A stretch of DNA of 64,000 nucleotides from Pseudomonas putida (GTDB lineage: Bacteria > Pseudomonadota > Gammaproteobacteria > Pseudomonadales > Pseudomonadaceae): the NCBI RefSeq assembly GCF_028682395.1, contig NZ_JANHLC010000008.1, positions 62,001-126,000 on the forward strand, read 5' to 3'. How positions within the stretch are numbered: the first letter of the stretch is position 1; every line of letters starts with the position of its first letter. A program made the position numbers and the translations under genes. Shown here piece after piece: positions 34,971 through 43,691 of the stretch. The notes under the pieces are model-generated. The model was not told where the DNA came from. It did not search any database and was given only the letters and a program-made list of their open reading frames with translations.

Positions 34971-36482
34971 TCAGTGATCGAAGACGGCCAGCGCCGCCGG
35001 GGTCTTGCTCGGTTGGATCTGCTGCTCGGCCGGCACATCGTGGCCCGCGCCCAGGCCACCACCCAGGGCCGTGACCAACTCGGCATGGGCGCTCAGGCCG
35101 GCGGCCCGGACCTGTTGCTCGATCTGCTGCTGGTGGAACAACAGCGTCTGGGCATTGAGCACATTGAGGTAGTCGGTCAGGCCGCGCTGATAGGCGATCA
35201 TCGCGATGTCATAGGTCTTGCGCGCGGCGGCCACGGACTCGGCGGCGAACACCTGCTGCTTGGCCATCGACTCGCGGCGGATCAATTGATCGGAGATGCC
35301 TTTGAGGGCCACGATCAGGGTCTGGTTGTAATGGGCCACGGCCAGGTCGTAACCCGCCGATGCCTCGCCCAGTTCGGCACGCAAGCGGCCACCGTCAAAG
35401 ATCGGCAGGCTGATGGCCGGGCCGACGTTGTAATTGAATTTCCTGCCGGTCAGAAACCCCAGGGCACTCCCGCCGGTGGCCATAAAACCCAGGCTGCCGA
35501 CCAGGTCGACATTGGGGTAGAAACCGGCATGGGCGACATCGATGCCCCGGGCCTGAGCCGCGACCTGCCAGCGGCTGGCAACCACATCCGGGCGCTGCCC
35601 GAGCAATTGCGCAGGCAGCGTCGACGGCAATTTCAGCTCGGCCTGCAGGGATAGCGTGGGGCGCTGCAACTGCGCACCGTCCCCCGGACCTTTGCCAGCC
35701 AGGGCCGCCAGTTGGTTACGGGCCAGAGCGATCTCCTCGTCGAGGGCATCGAGCTGACGATGGGTTTCGGGCAGTGGCGTTTCGGCTTGGCTGACTTCGA
35801 AATGAGTGCCGATCCCGCCATCCAGGCGCTTTTGCGCCAGGTCGAGAATCTGCGTCTGCTGCTCAAGCGTGGCCTTGACGATATCGCGCTGGGCGTAGTG
35901 CAACGACAGTTGGATATACACGCGCACCACGTTGTTCTGCAGTTCCAGCTGGGCCATGCGCCCTTCGGCCACACTCATATGGGCCAGGTCAACGGCACGT
36001 TCGGTGGCGTTCTTTTCCTTGCCCCACAGATCGAGGGCATAGCTGAAACCCAGGGCGGCGTTGTTATCCCAGGTGTTGCTGTCGGCCAGGGCGCCGGGAC
36101 CGTAGAACTGGTCCGTCGGCCAGCCATGCCGCTTGAGGTTAGCCGTGCCATTGACCTGCAACGACTCGGCGGACTCGGCGAGCCCGGCCAGGGCGCGGGC
36201 CTGGCGCACCCGGGCGGCGGCCATGGCCATGCTCGGGCTGCCCTGTACAGACAGGTCGACCCAGCGATCGAGCTGTGGGTCGCCATAGGCTCGCCACCAC
36301 TGGCTGGTGGGCCAATGGGCATCCTGCGCCGCGCTCTGGATCGCGGCGTCAGTGGCCAAGGAGTTGGCGGGGAGCGTCTTGCCCTGTGGGGCAATACCTC
36401 CGGTTCCAATGCAGCCGCCGATTGCTAACGATAAAGCCCATACACTGAGAGTCTTCAACTCCCTGCTGATGCGACGCGGCAC
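34971..36482 (-). CDS. Outer-membrane efflux lipoprotein, NodT/OprM type
   Basis: GTG 36482 is chosen: it gives 503 residues with a short basic stretch, hydrophobic helix and lipobox IGGC (Cys near residue 24), whereas the frame beyond runs into repeat DNA. Two OEP repeats are visible, with PQLDRWVDLSVQGSPSMAMAAARVRQARA near residue 80 and PDVVASRWQVAAQARGIDVAHAGFYPNVDL near 290. It forms the TolC-like channel of the tripartite pump and is transcribed first in the set, divergent from the LysR gene. The GTG has only a weak ribosome site (GGGAA), so the start could be off by a few codons. Confidence 0.87.
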   Translation of the reverse strand: MPRRISRELKTLSVWALSLAIGGCIGTGGIAPQGKTLPANSLATDAAIQSAAQDAHWPTSQWWRAYGDPQLDRWVDLSVQGSPSMAMAAARVRQARALAGLAESAESLQVNGTANLKRHGWPTDQFYGPGALADSNTWDNNAALGFSYALDLWGKEKNATERAVDLAHMSVAEGRMAQLELQNNVVRVYIQLSLHYAQRDIVKATLEQQTQILDLAQKRLDGGIGTHFEVSQAETPLPETHRQLDALDEEIALARNQLAALAGKGPGDGAQLQRPTLSLQAELKLPSTLPAQLLGQRPDVVASRWQVAAQARGIDVAHAGFYPNVDLVGSLGFMATGGSALGFLTGRKFNYNVGPAISLPIFDGGRLRAELGEASAGYDLAVAHYNQTLIVALKGISDQLIRRESMAKQQVFAAESVAAARKTYDIAMIAYQRGLTDYLNVLNAQTLLFHQQQIEQQVRAAGLSAHAELVTALGGGLGAGHDVPAEQQIQPSKTPAALAVFDH

Positions 36483-36521
36483 TGCTGCAAATTCCCGACA
36501 TGGATAAAGGAGGCTGACCCA

Positions 36522-36646
36522 TAGGCGCTGGCGAAGGCTGCGACCGGCTGCACAGCAGTCGTCGTGCGGACCCATGCTTGGCGAGCTCCCGCGCTGATGG
36601 CCATACCGCCGGCGGGTGGGTTCTTCGCAGCCTTCGTCAGCGCCTA
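36522..36646. repeat. Inverted REP/BIME pair in the efflux-lysR intergenic region
   Basis: A 22-base arm beginning TAGGCGCTGGCGAAGG (36522-36543) has its inverted copy at 36625-36646, matching 21 of 22 bases, with an 81-base spacer. This is the usual form of Pseudomonas REP doublets. The elements lie between the divergent efflux operon and lysR start codons; the promoters probably flank or span them. The rest of 36483-36796 shows the AT-richer segment 36699-36730, a likely LysR-binding/promoter zone, but no firm site. Confidence 0.8.
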
Positions 36647-36796
36647 CAACGTGGGCAATTCTAGGCGTCGGCCAACAAGGCGATAAGCTGGCGTTCCTGT
36701 GAATCTTTATTACCGTTAACGCGATAATCCCTTGGTCGAGTACCCACTCGCCCGTTACTTCATGTCACAATTTGCTATCACCCCCGAGAGCACTCC

Positions 36797-37753
36797 ATGG
36801 ACACTTTGCAAAACATGCGCGCCTTCAGCACCGTCGCCCAGGCTGGCAGCTTCACTGCCGCTGCGGTGCAGCTGGATACCACCACGGCCAACGTTTCGCG
36901 CGCGGTCTCCAACCTGGAGGCCCATCTGCAAACCCGCTTGCTCAACCGCACCACCCGCCGCATTGCCCTGACCGAAGCCGGCAAGCGCTACCTGCTGCGC
37001 TGCGAACAGATCCTGGCGTATGTCGAAGAAGCCGAAGCCGAGGCCAGCGACGCCCATGCCCGGCCGTCCGGACAGTTGAAAATGCACACCATGACCGGCG
37101 TCGGCCAGCACTTCGTGGTCGATGCCATTGCCCGCTATCGCAAGACCCACCCGGACGTGACTTTCGACCTGACCCTGAGCAACCGCATGCCGGACCTGCT
37201 GGACGAGGGCTACGACGTTTCCATTGTCCTGGCCAGCGAACTGCCGGATTCAGGCTTTGTGTCCCAGCGCCTGGGCATCACCTACAGCATCGTGTGTGCC
37301 TCGCCGGCCTATGTAAAAGCCAACGGCGCCGTCAACAAGCCCAGCGATCTGCTCAACCACGCGTGCCTGCGCCTGGTCAGCCCGGTGATTGCTCTGGAAA
37401 AATGGCAGTTCGACGGCCCCGAGGGCCAGGAGCAGGTGGTGATCAACAGCTCCCCCTTCCTGGTGAACTCCGCCGACGCGATGAAAACCGCGATCATCAG
37501 CGGCATGGGCGTGGGGGTGCTACCGGTGTATGCCGCCATCGAAAGCCTGCGCAACGGCAGCCTGGTGCGCATGATGCCCAGCTACCGCTCCCAGGAGCTG
37601 AACCTGTACGCCATCTACCCGTCGCGCCAGTACCTGGATGCCAAGATCAAGACCTGGGTCGAATACCTGCGCGGCTCGCTGCCGGAGATTCTGGCCGCCC
37701 ATCAAGCCGAGCTGGCAACCTATGACGTGAGCAGCCTGCGGCTGGCCAACTGA
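36797..37753 (+). CDS. LysR-family transcriptional regulator
   Basis: The 318-residue protein has the N-terminal HTH (residues 1-60: MRAFSTVAQAGSFTAAAVQL, SRAVSNLEAHLQTRLLNRTTR) and a LysR substrate domain of the CrgA/AaeR-like subgroup. It is divergent from the efflux set, so it most likely activates that set in response to a small acid or aromatic inducer. The ATG at 36797 has only a weak GAGAG ribosome site. Confidence 0.87.
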   Translation: MDTLQNMRAFSTVAQAGSFTAAAVQLDTTTANVSRAVSNLEAHLQTRLLNRTTRRIALTEAGKRYLLRCEQILAYVEEAEAEASDAHARPSGQLKMHTMTGVGQHFVVDAIARYRKTHPDVTFDLTLSNRMPDLLDEGYDVSIVLASELPDSGFVSQRLGITYSIVCASPAYVKANGAVNKPSDLLNHACLRLVSPVIALEKWQFDGPEGQEQVVINSSPFLVNSADAMKTAIISGMGVGVLPVYAAIESLRNGSLVRMMPSYRSQELNLYAIYPSRQYLDAKIKTWVEYLRGSLPEILAAHQAELATYDVSSLRLAN

Positions 37754-38106
37754 GCCACCGGCTTGCCCTTTGCGAAAGCAGAGGGCAAGCCGCTAGGCAA
37801 AAAATCGGCTGCTACTCAGGGTATGCCGCGCACACGGCAGAATTTCCCCGACCGCTGCGAACAGTTCGGCCAGCAGCCTTTTATCCACATTCATATAGCC
37901 TTCGTGCCATGCCTGAACGGTGCGGGCGTTTCAGCTCACGCATCACTCCGTCTTTGCGACCTGCCCAACCAAAGATCTGTTTGGCCTGGAAGCTCCGATC
38001 AGGCTTGTCAGCTCCAACCACGACCCAGTACAAGCCAACGCTGCAAAAAACCAGCGAGAATGTTAGCTTGCTTGCTTTCTCCTGCGACCGACGAGCCAGC
38101 CTAACA
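37754..38106 (+). other. Intergenic region between lysR and the 2-hydroxyacid dehydrogenase
   Basis: A perfect 11-bp stem, CGGCTTGCCCT (37759-37769) with AGGGCAAGCCG (37782-37792), follows the lysR stop by 5 bases; it is followed by A-rich rather than T-rich DNA and may be a transcript end. The dehydrogenase frame is open back to 37909, but the upstream residues are basic, low in conservation features and lack a ribosome site, so this stretch is treated as promoter DNA. Confidence 0.5.
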
Positions 38107-39081
38107 ATGAAAAAGACCGTACTTGCCTTCAGCCGTATCACGCCCGCCATGGTTGAGCGCCTCCAGCAGGACTTCAACGTGATCGTGCCGAACCCCAAGC
38201 TCGGCGATATGAATGCACAGTTCAATGAAGCCCTGCCCGAGAGCCACGGGCTGATCGGCGTCGGCCGCAAGCTGGGCCGCGCGCAACTGGAAAACGCCGC
38301 CCAACTGGAGGTGGTGTCCAGCGTTTCGGTGGGCTACGACAACTATGATCTGGCCTACTTCAATGAACGCGGGCTGATGCTGACCAACACCCCTGATGTG
38401 CTGACCGAAAGCACCGCCGACCTGGCCTTCACCCTGTTGATGTGCAGCGCCCGCCGCGCCACGGAGCTGGATGCCTGGACCAAGGCCGGGCAGTGGCAAG
38501 CCACCGTGCAACCCGCCCATTTCGGCAGTGATGTACATGGCAAGACATTGGGTATCGTCGGCATGGGCAATATCGGCGCCGCCATCGCGCGCCGTGGCCG
38601 CCTGGGCTTCAATATGCCGGTGATCTACAGCGGCAACAGTCGCAAGACCGAGCTGGAGCAGGAACTCGGCGCGCAAATGCGCAGCCTCGACGCACTGCTG
38701 GCCGAAGCTGACTTCGTCTGCCTGGTGGTACCGCTCAGCGACAAGACCCACCACTTGATCAGCGAACGCGAATTGGCGTTGATGAAACCCAGCGCGATTC
38801 TGATCAACATCTCCCGCGGCCCGGTGGTCGACGAACCGGCCCTGATCGCGGCCTTGCAAAACGGCACCCTGCGCGGCGCCGGACTGGATGTGTACGAGAA
38901 GGAGCCACTGCCCGAGTCGCCGTTGTTCCAGTTGAAGAACGCCGTGACCCTGCCCCATATCGGCTCGGCCACCCACGAAACCCGCGAGGCCATGGCCAAC
39001 CGGGCTGTGGATAACCTGCGCAGCGCCCTGCTGGGCGAACGCCCGCAGGACCTGGTCAATCCCCAGGTCTGGAAAGGCTGA
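38107..39081 (+). CDS. D-isomer-specific 2-hydroxyacid dehydrogenase (GhrB/2-ketogluconate reductase type)
   Basis: This 324-residue enzyme has the NAD(P)-binding motif GIVGMGNIGAAIARR near residue 149, the catalytic Arg in NISRGPVVDEPAL near 238, Glu in LDVYEKEP near 266 and His in LPHIGSATHETR near 285. The closest pattern is Pseudomonas TkrA/GhrB, reducing 2-ketogluconate, glyoxylate or hydroxypyruvate with NADPH. No kgu genes adjoin it, so the physiological substrate is uncertain. The ribosome site is weak. The gene ends before a hairpin facing the convergent EamA gene. Confidence 0.87.
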   Translation: MKKTVLAFSRITPAMVERLQQDFNVIVPNPKLGDMNAQFNEALPESHGLIGVGRKLGRAQLENAAQLEVVSSVSVGYDNYDLAYFNERGLMLTNTPDVLTESTADLAFTLLMCSARRATELDAWTKAGQWQATVQPAHFGSDVHGKTLGIVGMGNIGAAIARRGRLGFNMPVIYSGNSRKTELEQELGAQMRSLDALLAEADFVCLVVPLSDKTHHLISERELALMKPSAILINISRGPVVDEPALIAALQNGTLRGAGLDVYEKEPLPESPLFQLKNAVTLPHIGSATHETREAMANRAVDNLRSALLGERPQDLVNPQVWKG

Positions 39082-39093
39082 AGCGATCCGCTG

Positions 39094-39129
39094 CTGGGTG
39101 ATGGCGCCCCAAGCGCCGCCATCACCCAG
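39094..39129. terminator. Perfect 13-bp hairpin between convergent dehydrogenase and EamA genes
   Basis: CTGGGTGATGGCG (39094-39106) pairs with CGCCATCACCCAG (39117-39129) around a 10-base loop. It occupies most of the 51-base convergent gap and starts 13 bases after one stop and ends 3 bases before the other. No U-tract; probably a two-way transcript end. Confidence 0.65.
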
Positions 39130-39132
39130 TCC

Positions 39133-40038
39133 TCAGGCCAGCTTGGCCGGCCCCGGCGCATTGTTCAGTGGCTTGGGTTTGCGAAACACCAGCACATTGC
39201 CCAGCATCACCAGGACCAGCCCGAACAACGCGGGCAGGGTCCACTGGTAACCTTCGGCATAGGCGGAAACGTTCAACGCCACCACCGGGAACAACACCGT
39301 GCAGTACGCCGCGCGCTCCGGTCCCATGCGTCCGACCAGGGTCAGATAGGCGGTAAAGCCAATCACTGAGCCGGGTATCACCAAGTACAGCAGCGAGCCG
39401 ATATAGCGACTGTTCCACTCCATGTCGAACGGGATCCCCTGAACCAGGCAATAGCCGGCCAACATCGCCGCGCCATAGGCCATGCCCCAGGCATTAGTGG
39501 TCAGCGGCTTCAGCCCGGCCTTCTGTTGCAGACTGGAAAGCAGATTACCCGCCGAGAAGCACAGCGTGCCGAACAGCGCCAAGCCCAGGCCGAGCAAGGT
39601 TTCTGGACTGGCGCTGTGCCCGGATAGTTCCGGCCAGAACAACAGGCCCAACCCCAACAGCCCCAAGCCCCCCCCCAGCAGTACATTGCGGGCCACCTTC
39701 TGGCCAAAGAACACCCGTGCATTCAAGGCATTCCACAAGGTCGCCGTGGAAAACACCACGGCGATCAGCCCGCTGGGGATCCACTGGCTGGCGGTGAGAA
39801 AACACAGGAAGTTGATACAGAACAGGCACACCCCCTGAGCCAGGCAAATACCGTGGCCACGGCGATTCATCGGTTGCAGCTTGCGACTGAGCAACAGCAG
39901 GGCAAACAACACCAGCGCGGCCAGGGCAAAACGGTAAACGATGGAGACGGGGATCGCGACCACGCCCAGTTGCAGTTTCAGGGCGATCCAGGTGGTGCCC
40001 CAGATCAGTACGGTCAACAGATACAACGAGAGGTTCAT
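39133..40038 (-). CDS. EamA/DMT-family permease (RhaT/YdcZ-like exporter)
   Basis: The 301-residue protein has ten predicted TM helices in two EamA halves (LLTVLIWGTTWIALKLQ at residue 8; SLLYLVIPGSVIGFTAYL near 215) and a basic C-terminal tail. It is a drug/metabolite transporter superfamily member, likely exporting an amino acid or small metabolite. It is divergent from the AraC regulator, which probably controls it. Confidence 0.87.
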   Translation of the reverse strand: MNLSLYLLTVLIWGTTWIALKLQLGVVAIPVSIVYRFALAALVLFALLLLSRKLQPMNRRGHGICLAQGVCLFCINFLCFLTASQWIPSGLIAVVFSTATLWNALNARVFFGQKVARNVLLGGGLGLLGLGLLFWPELSGHSASPETLLGLGLALFGTLCFSAGNLLSSLQQKAGLKPLTTNAWGMAYGAAMLAGYCLVQGIPFDMEWNSRYIGSLLYLVIPGSVIGFTAYLTLVGRMGPERAAYCTVLFPVVALNVSAYAEGYQWTLPALFGLVLVMLGNVLVFRKPKPLNNAPGPAKLA

Positions 40039-40188
40039 GCTACGGCTCCAGACCCAACTGCAAGTGTGCTTGGCTCAAGTCTCGCGCCTGGGCTGAACGC
40101 ACGCTTGCATAAACTTGCGCTTTTATCGCGAACAGGGCTGGCACATGGCCCATCTGGGCGTAGGATGCGAAGCGTTGGAGACGTGATC

Positions 40189-41064
40189 ATGCCCGCACTC
40201 GAAACCCTGCAAGTGTTCCAAGCCCTCAACCGTTCGCCCAATGCTCGCCTGGAGCACAGCGCCGAACTCGGTGACGGCATGGCCGCAGCCCTGTGGAGCA
40301 ACCATCACGACGCCCAGGAATACGAAGGCCCCAGCCACCACACGCTGTCCTGCTATATCGCCGGTGGCACGGGCACGTTCAGGCGCGAGCAGCCCGACGC
40401 CAAGGGGGCCCCGGACAAACTCTGCATCCTGCCCGCCGGTCATCAATCGGCCTGGGTCATCAATGGCCAGATTCGCCTGGCGCACCTGTACTTCAGCCAG
40501 GAACAGTTCGCCCTGGGCTGCATCACCCTGCTCGATCGCGAGCCGCGGGAAATGCAATTGCGCGAAAGCACCTTCCTCGAAGACCCGCAGCAGGCCCAGC
40601 GCTTTCGCCAACTGATCGAGCTGAACTGGGACGAACCGGGCGAACGCTTGCTCACCAGCAGCCTGGCCCATTCCCTGCTCAGCCATACCCTGCTCAGCCA
40701 GGTGGGCCTGCGCCAAGGGCTGCGGCTCAAGGGCGGCCTGGCAGCACACCAGCGCCGGCATCTGGTCGACTATATCGAGCAACACCTGGAGCAGCCGATC
40801 AGCCTCGGCGAACTGGCCGGGCAATGCGCGTTGTCGGAGTACCACTTTGCGCGGATGTTCCGCGAAAGCTTTGGCCTGCCGCCCCATCAGTACTTGCTGG
40901 CGCGGCGCCTGGCCCGGGCCCGCGAGCTGTTGCGCAATAGCCGACAGCCATTGGGCGAGGTTGCCTTGGCCTGCGGGTTTGCCAGCGCCAGCCACTTTGC
41001 CAACCGCTTCAAACAGGCATTGGGTGGCACGCCGGGAGAATATCGCCTGGCGGTGTGGCGCTAA
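40189..41064 (+). CDS. AraC-family transcriptional regulator
   Basis: ATG 40189 with GGAG 8 bases upstream gives 291 residues; the frame is open back to 39853, but that part overlaps the divergent permease start. The N-terminal sensor is cupin-like (about 1-170). The C-terminal double HTH is complete: LGELAGQCALSEYHFARMFRESFG and GEVALACGFASASHFANRFKQALG, then TPGEYR. Its ligand is unknown; the divergent EamA gene is the likely target. Confidence 0.87.
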   Translation: MPALETLQVFQALNRSPNARLEHSAELGDGMAAALWSNHHDAQEYEGPSHHTLSCYIAGGTGTFRREQPDAKGAPDKLCILPAGHQSAWVINGQIRLAHLYFSQEQFALGCITLLDREPREMQLRESTFLEDPQQAQRFRQLIELNWDEPGERLLTSSLAHSLLSHTLLSQVGLRQGLRLKGGLAAHQRRHLVDYIEQHLEQPISLGELAGQCALSEYHFARMFRESFGLPPHQYLLARRLARARELLRNSRQPLGEVALACGFASASHFANRFKQALGGTPGEYRLAVWR

Positions 41065-41088
41065 CAGCGCCCTGGCAGCAGGCTCGCC

Positions 41089-43530
41089 CTAGAACTCCAG
41101 CGTGCTCGACAACGACACCTGTCGCGCATCGCCCATGGACACAAAGTAGCGGCTGACGCTGGAGGTGTAATACGTGCGGTCGAACAGGTTCTTCACATTG
41201 AGCTGGAACTTGACCTTCTGCCCGTCCAGTTGCGTGTCGTACGTGGCAAAGGCATCGGCAACGGTGTAGCCCGGCAGGTCGAAATCGTTGATCGCATTGC
41301 CCGCCCGCTCCCCGACATAGCGCGCCCCGGCACCGATCCGCAACTGGTCGCCGCCCAACAGGCTGCCAACGTCATAGACCGCCGACAACGCGCCACTGTT
41401 CTTCGCGACGTTCGCCAGGCGCTTGTCCTGGTACGTGATGTCCTTCGTCACCTCGGCATCGGTATAGGCATAGTTGCCGATCACGCTCCAGCGCTCGCTC
41501 AACTGCCCGGTCATGTCCACTTCCAACCCGCGCGAGCGCACTTCCCCGGCCGCGCTGTACAAGGTGACCGGGCCCTCGGCATTGGCCACCAGCACATTGC
41601 GCTTGGTGATATCGAACAGGGCGATGTTCCCGGTCAGGCTACCGGGACGGTCGAAGCGCACGCCCAACTCCCACGACTTGGCCTCTTCCGGCGCCACCGC
41701 CGAGTCAAGGATCATGGTGCTGCCACTCAGCGGGGCAATGGTCGAGTTGGGTTTGAACGACTCGGTGTAGCTGCCGTAGAACGACAGCTCGTCGGTGTAG
41801 CGGTACACCAGGCCCGCGCGCGGCACCCATTTTTGCCCGCTGTTGTCGGTATTGGCCTTGAACGGTATGCCTTTGCCGGCGTACTGATCGTAGGCCTGGA
41901 AGCGCCCACCGACCACCAGGATCCACTGATCGTTCAGGTGGATCGAGTCCTGCATAAACAGCGAATCGCTGCGCAGCTTGTCGGTCTGGGCACTGTCCGG
42001 CAGGCCGACCGTGGTGCCGGCCACCTCGCGGCCATACACCGGATCGAGGTAGCTGAAGCTGGTCAGGCTGTTCTGGCGAATCAGCTTGGCCCGATAGATC
42101 TTGCGATGCTCATCGTCCATGCCGACCACCACATCATGCTGCAGGCCGGCCAGATTGAGCTTGCCCTCGAAGCTGACAGTAGCAAACCGATCATTGCTCA
42201 AGGCGCCCTGGGTGCCGTCCATCTTGCGCGTCAACGTGCCGGTCTTGGTATTGATCCCGGTGACGCGAACCTGGCTGGCGTCGTAGGTTTCGCGGTTGTA
42301 GCTCAGGCCAAAGTGGACCTTCCAATCGTCGTTGAGCGCGTGGTCGACCTCGAAGCGGTACAGGTCCGAGCGCCCCTGCATATTGTTGAACGGCTCATCC
42401 AGGCGACGTTCGCGGGGGATATTCAGCGGACGCAGGGTGTCCGGGTTGATGGCCGTGCCACGGTCGAACGGCGAGAGAAACTCACGATGTTCGTAGGCCA
42501 CCTGGACCTGGGTGTCCTCGCCGTACCAGGCCAGGGAAGGCGCGATCAGGGTCTCGCGATGCTTGCCGAAGTTGCGCCAGTAGTCTTCGTCGTCATGATC
42601 GAGGATCAGGCGGTAAGCCAGGGCGGAATCGCCCAGCGCACCGGTACTGTCCAGACCGCCACCGCTGCCATTCTTGCCATCGCCGTAGGTCGAGCCGCGC
42701 AGCGTCAAGGCGTTGTAGGCCTGTAGCTCAGGCTTCTTGCTGACCACATTGACCACGCCGCCCGGGTCCTGGATGCCATAAAGCAGCGAAGCCGGGCCCT
42801 TGAGCACTTCGACCCGCTCGGCCGTGGCATTCAACGCACGGCCCTGCACCACCGGCATGCCGTCGCGCATGATCGAGCCGTCGCGGTTGTCGCCAAAACC
42901 ACGCTTCATCACCGAGTCCTGGGTGCTGCCCAGGGTATTGCCCTGGGTGATGCCGCTGACATTGGCCAGGGCGTCATCGAGATTGCGCGGGGCCTGGTCG
43001 CGCAACACCTGGGCCGGCACGATATTGACGGTCTGCGGGGTCTCCTGCAGCGTTGCGCCGGAACGCATGATCGACGAGGTGGGCGGCGGCTGATAGCTGG
43101 TCGCCGAGGTCTGGGCCGTGGCATTGATGGTGGTGGCGCCCAGGTTCAGCGTCCCTTCGCTGGGCAGCGGCTCAAGGGCCAGGGTCCGCGCATCGGTGCG
43201 CCGGAAAGTCAGCCCGGAGCGCGCCAGTAAACGCTGCAACGCCTGTTCGGCACTGAACTGGCCATTGAGCGCCGGGGCCTGCTGGCCGTAGGGCGCTTCG
43301 TCGGTGTAGACCACGCTCAATCCGGTCACCCGGCTGAACTCGCTCAGTGCCTGGGGCAAGGGCTTGGCAGCGATGGCAAAGCTAAACACGGCGCTGTGCT
43401 GCGGGCTGGGATCTTCTGTCGCCTGAGCCACAGCCAGGGGCAACAGGGCCAGGCCCGAAACCACCAGTACCGAGGCACCGAACCATTGTTTAACCAAACC
43501 GCCTGTCGCCGATATTGCCCTGGACTTCAT
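41089..43530 (-). CDS. TonB-dependent ferric-siderophore receptor with STN signalling domain
   Basis: ATG 43530 gives 813 residues; the frame to 43599 is dismissed because the signal peptide starts after MKSRAISATGG. Domains: signal peptide (to about 38), STN secretin/TonB short N-terminal domain (about 50-125, PLPQALSEFSRVTGLSVVY), plug (about 150-270, QETPQTVNIVPAQVLRDQ and DPGGVVNVVSKKP), and a 22-strand barrel ending in aromatic SSTLEF. The STN domain signals through FecR to the FecI sigma factor encoded just upstream, so this receptor should be autoinduced by its siderophore. Ligand not identifiable; resembles FoxA/FiuA types. Confidence 0.93.
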   Translation of the reverse strand: MKSRAISATGGLVKQWFGASVLVVSGLALLPLAVAQATEDPSPQHSAVFSFAIAAKPLPQALSEFSRVTGLSVVYTDEAPYGQQAPALNGQFSAEQALQRLLARSGLTFRRTDARTLALEPLPSEGTLNLGATTINATAQTSATSYQPPPTSSIMRSGATLQETPQTVNIVPAQVLRDQAPRNLDDALANVSGITQGNTLGSTQDSVMKRGFGDNRDGSIMRDGMPVVQGRALNATAERVEVLKGPASLLYGIQDPGGVVNVVSKKPELQAYNALTLRGSTYGDGKNGSGGGLDSTGALGDSALAYRLILDHDDEDYWRNFGKHRETLIAPSLAWYGEDTQVQVAYEHREFLSPFDRGTAINPDTLRPLNIPRERRLDEPFNNMQGRSDLYRFEVDHALNDDWKVHFGLSYNRETYDASQVRVTGINTKTGTLTRKMDGTQGALSNDRFATVSFEGKLNLAGLQHDVVVGMDDEHRKIYRAKLIRQNSLTSFSYLDPVYGREVAGTTVGLPDSAQTDKLRSDSLFMQDSIHLNDQWILVVGGRFQAYDQYAGKGIPFKANTDNSGQKWVPRAGLVYRYTDELSFYGSYTESFKPNSTIAPLSGSTMILDSAVAPEEAKSWELGVRFDRPGSLTGNIALFDITKRNVLVANAEGPVTLYSAAGEVRSRGLEVDMTGQLSERWSVIGNYAYTDAEVTKDITYQDKRLANVAKNSGALSAVYDVGSLLGGDQLRIGAGARYVGERAGNAINDFDLPGYTVADAFATYDTQLDGQKVKFQLNVKNLFDRTYYTSSVSRYFVSMGDARQVSLSSTLEF

Positions 43531-43625
43531 GCTGATGACTCGTGAGTTAAGGAGCTTTAGATACGAATGAATCGCACTTTCACTCACTACACGGAACAAC
43601 CCGGGGAATACCTCACATTTTTTTC

Positions 43626-43669
43626 AAAAAAAAATTCAGGCTGCCTACCGGGGCGAGCACTCTCGCCCC
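43626..43669 (-). terminator. Possible attenuating hairpin between fecR and the receptor gene
   Basis: GGGGCGAG (43650-43657) pairs with CTCGCCCC (43662-43669), and on the minus strand a T9 run (43634-43626) follows 15 bases later. The distance is too long for a classic terminator, but partial termination would let the receptor be governed by its own ECF promoter. No confident FecI-type promoter was found between here and 43530. Confidence 0.35.
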
Positions 43670-43691
43670 AAGCCCGCCCTCGCCCAGCCGC

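Noticed and set aside
32855..35074. 739-residue plus-strand frame antisense to the FUSC transporter
   Set aside because: Low-complexity Gln/Arg/Gly/His composition without domains, fully inside a well-recognised gene on the other strand.
37909..38106. 66-residue N-terminal extension of the 2-hydroxyacid dehydrogenase
   Set aside because: Family members begin at the MKKTVLAFSR position; the extension is arginine/serine-rich with no start signal.
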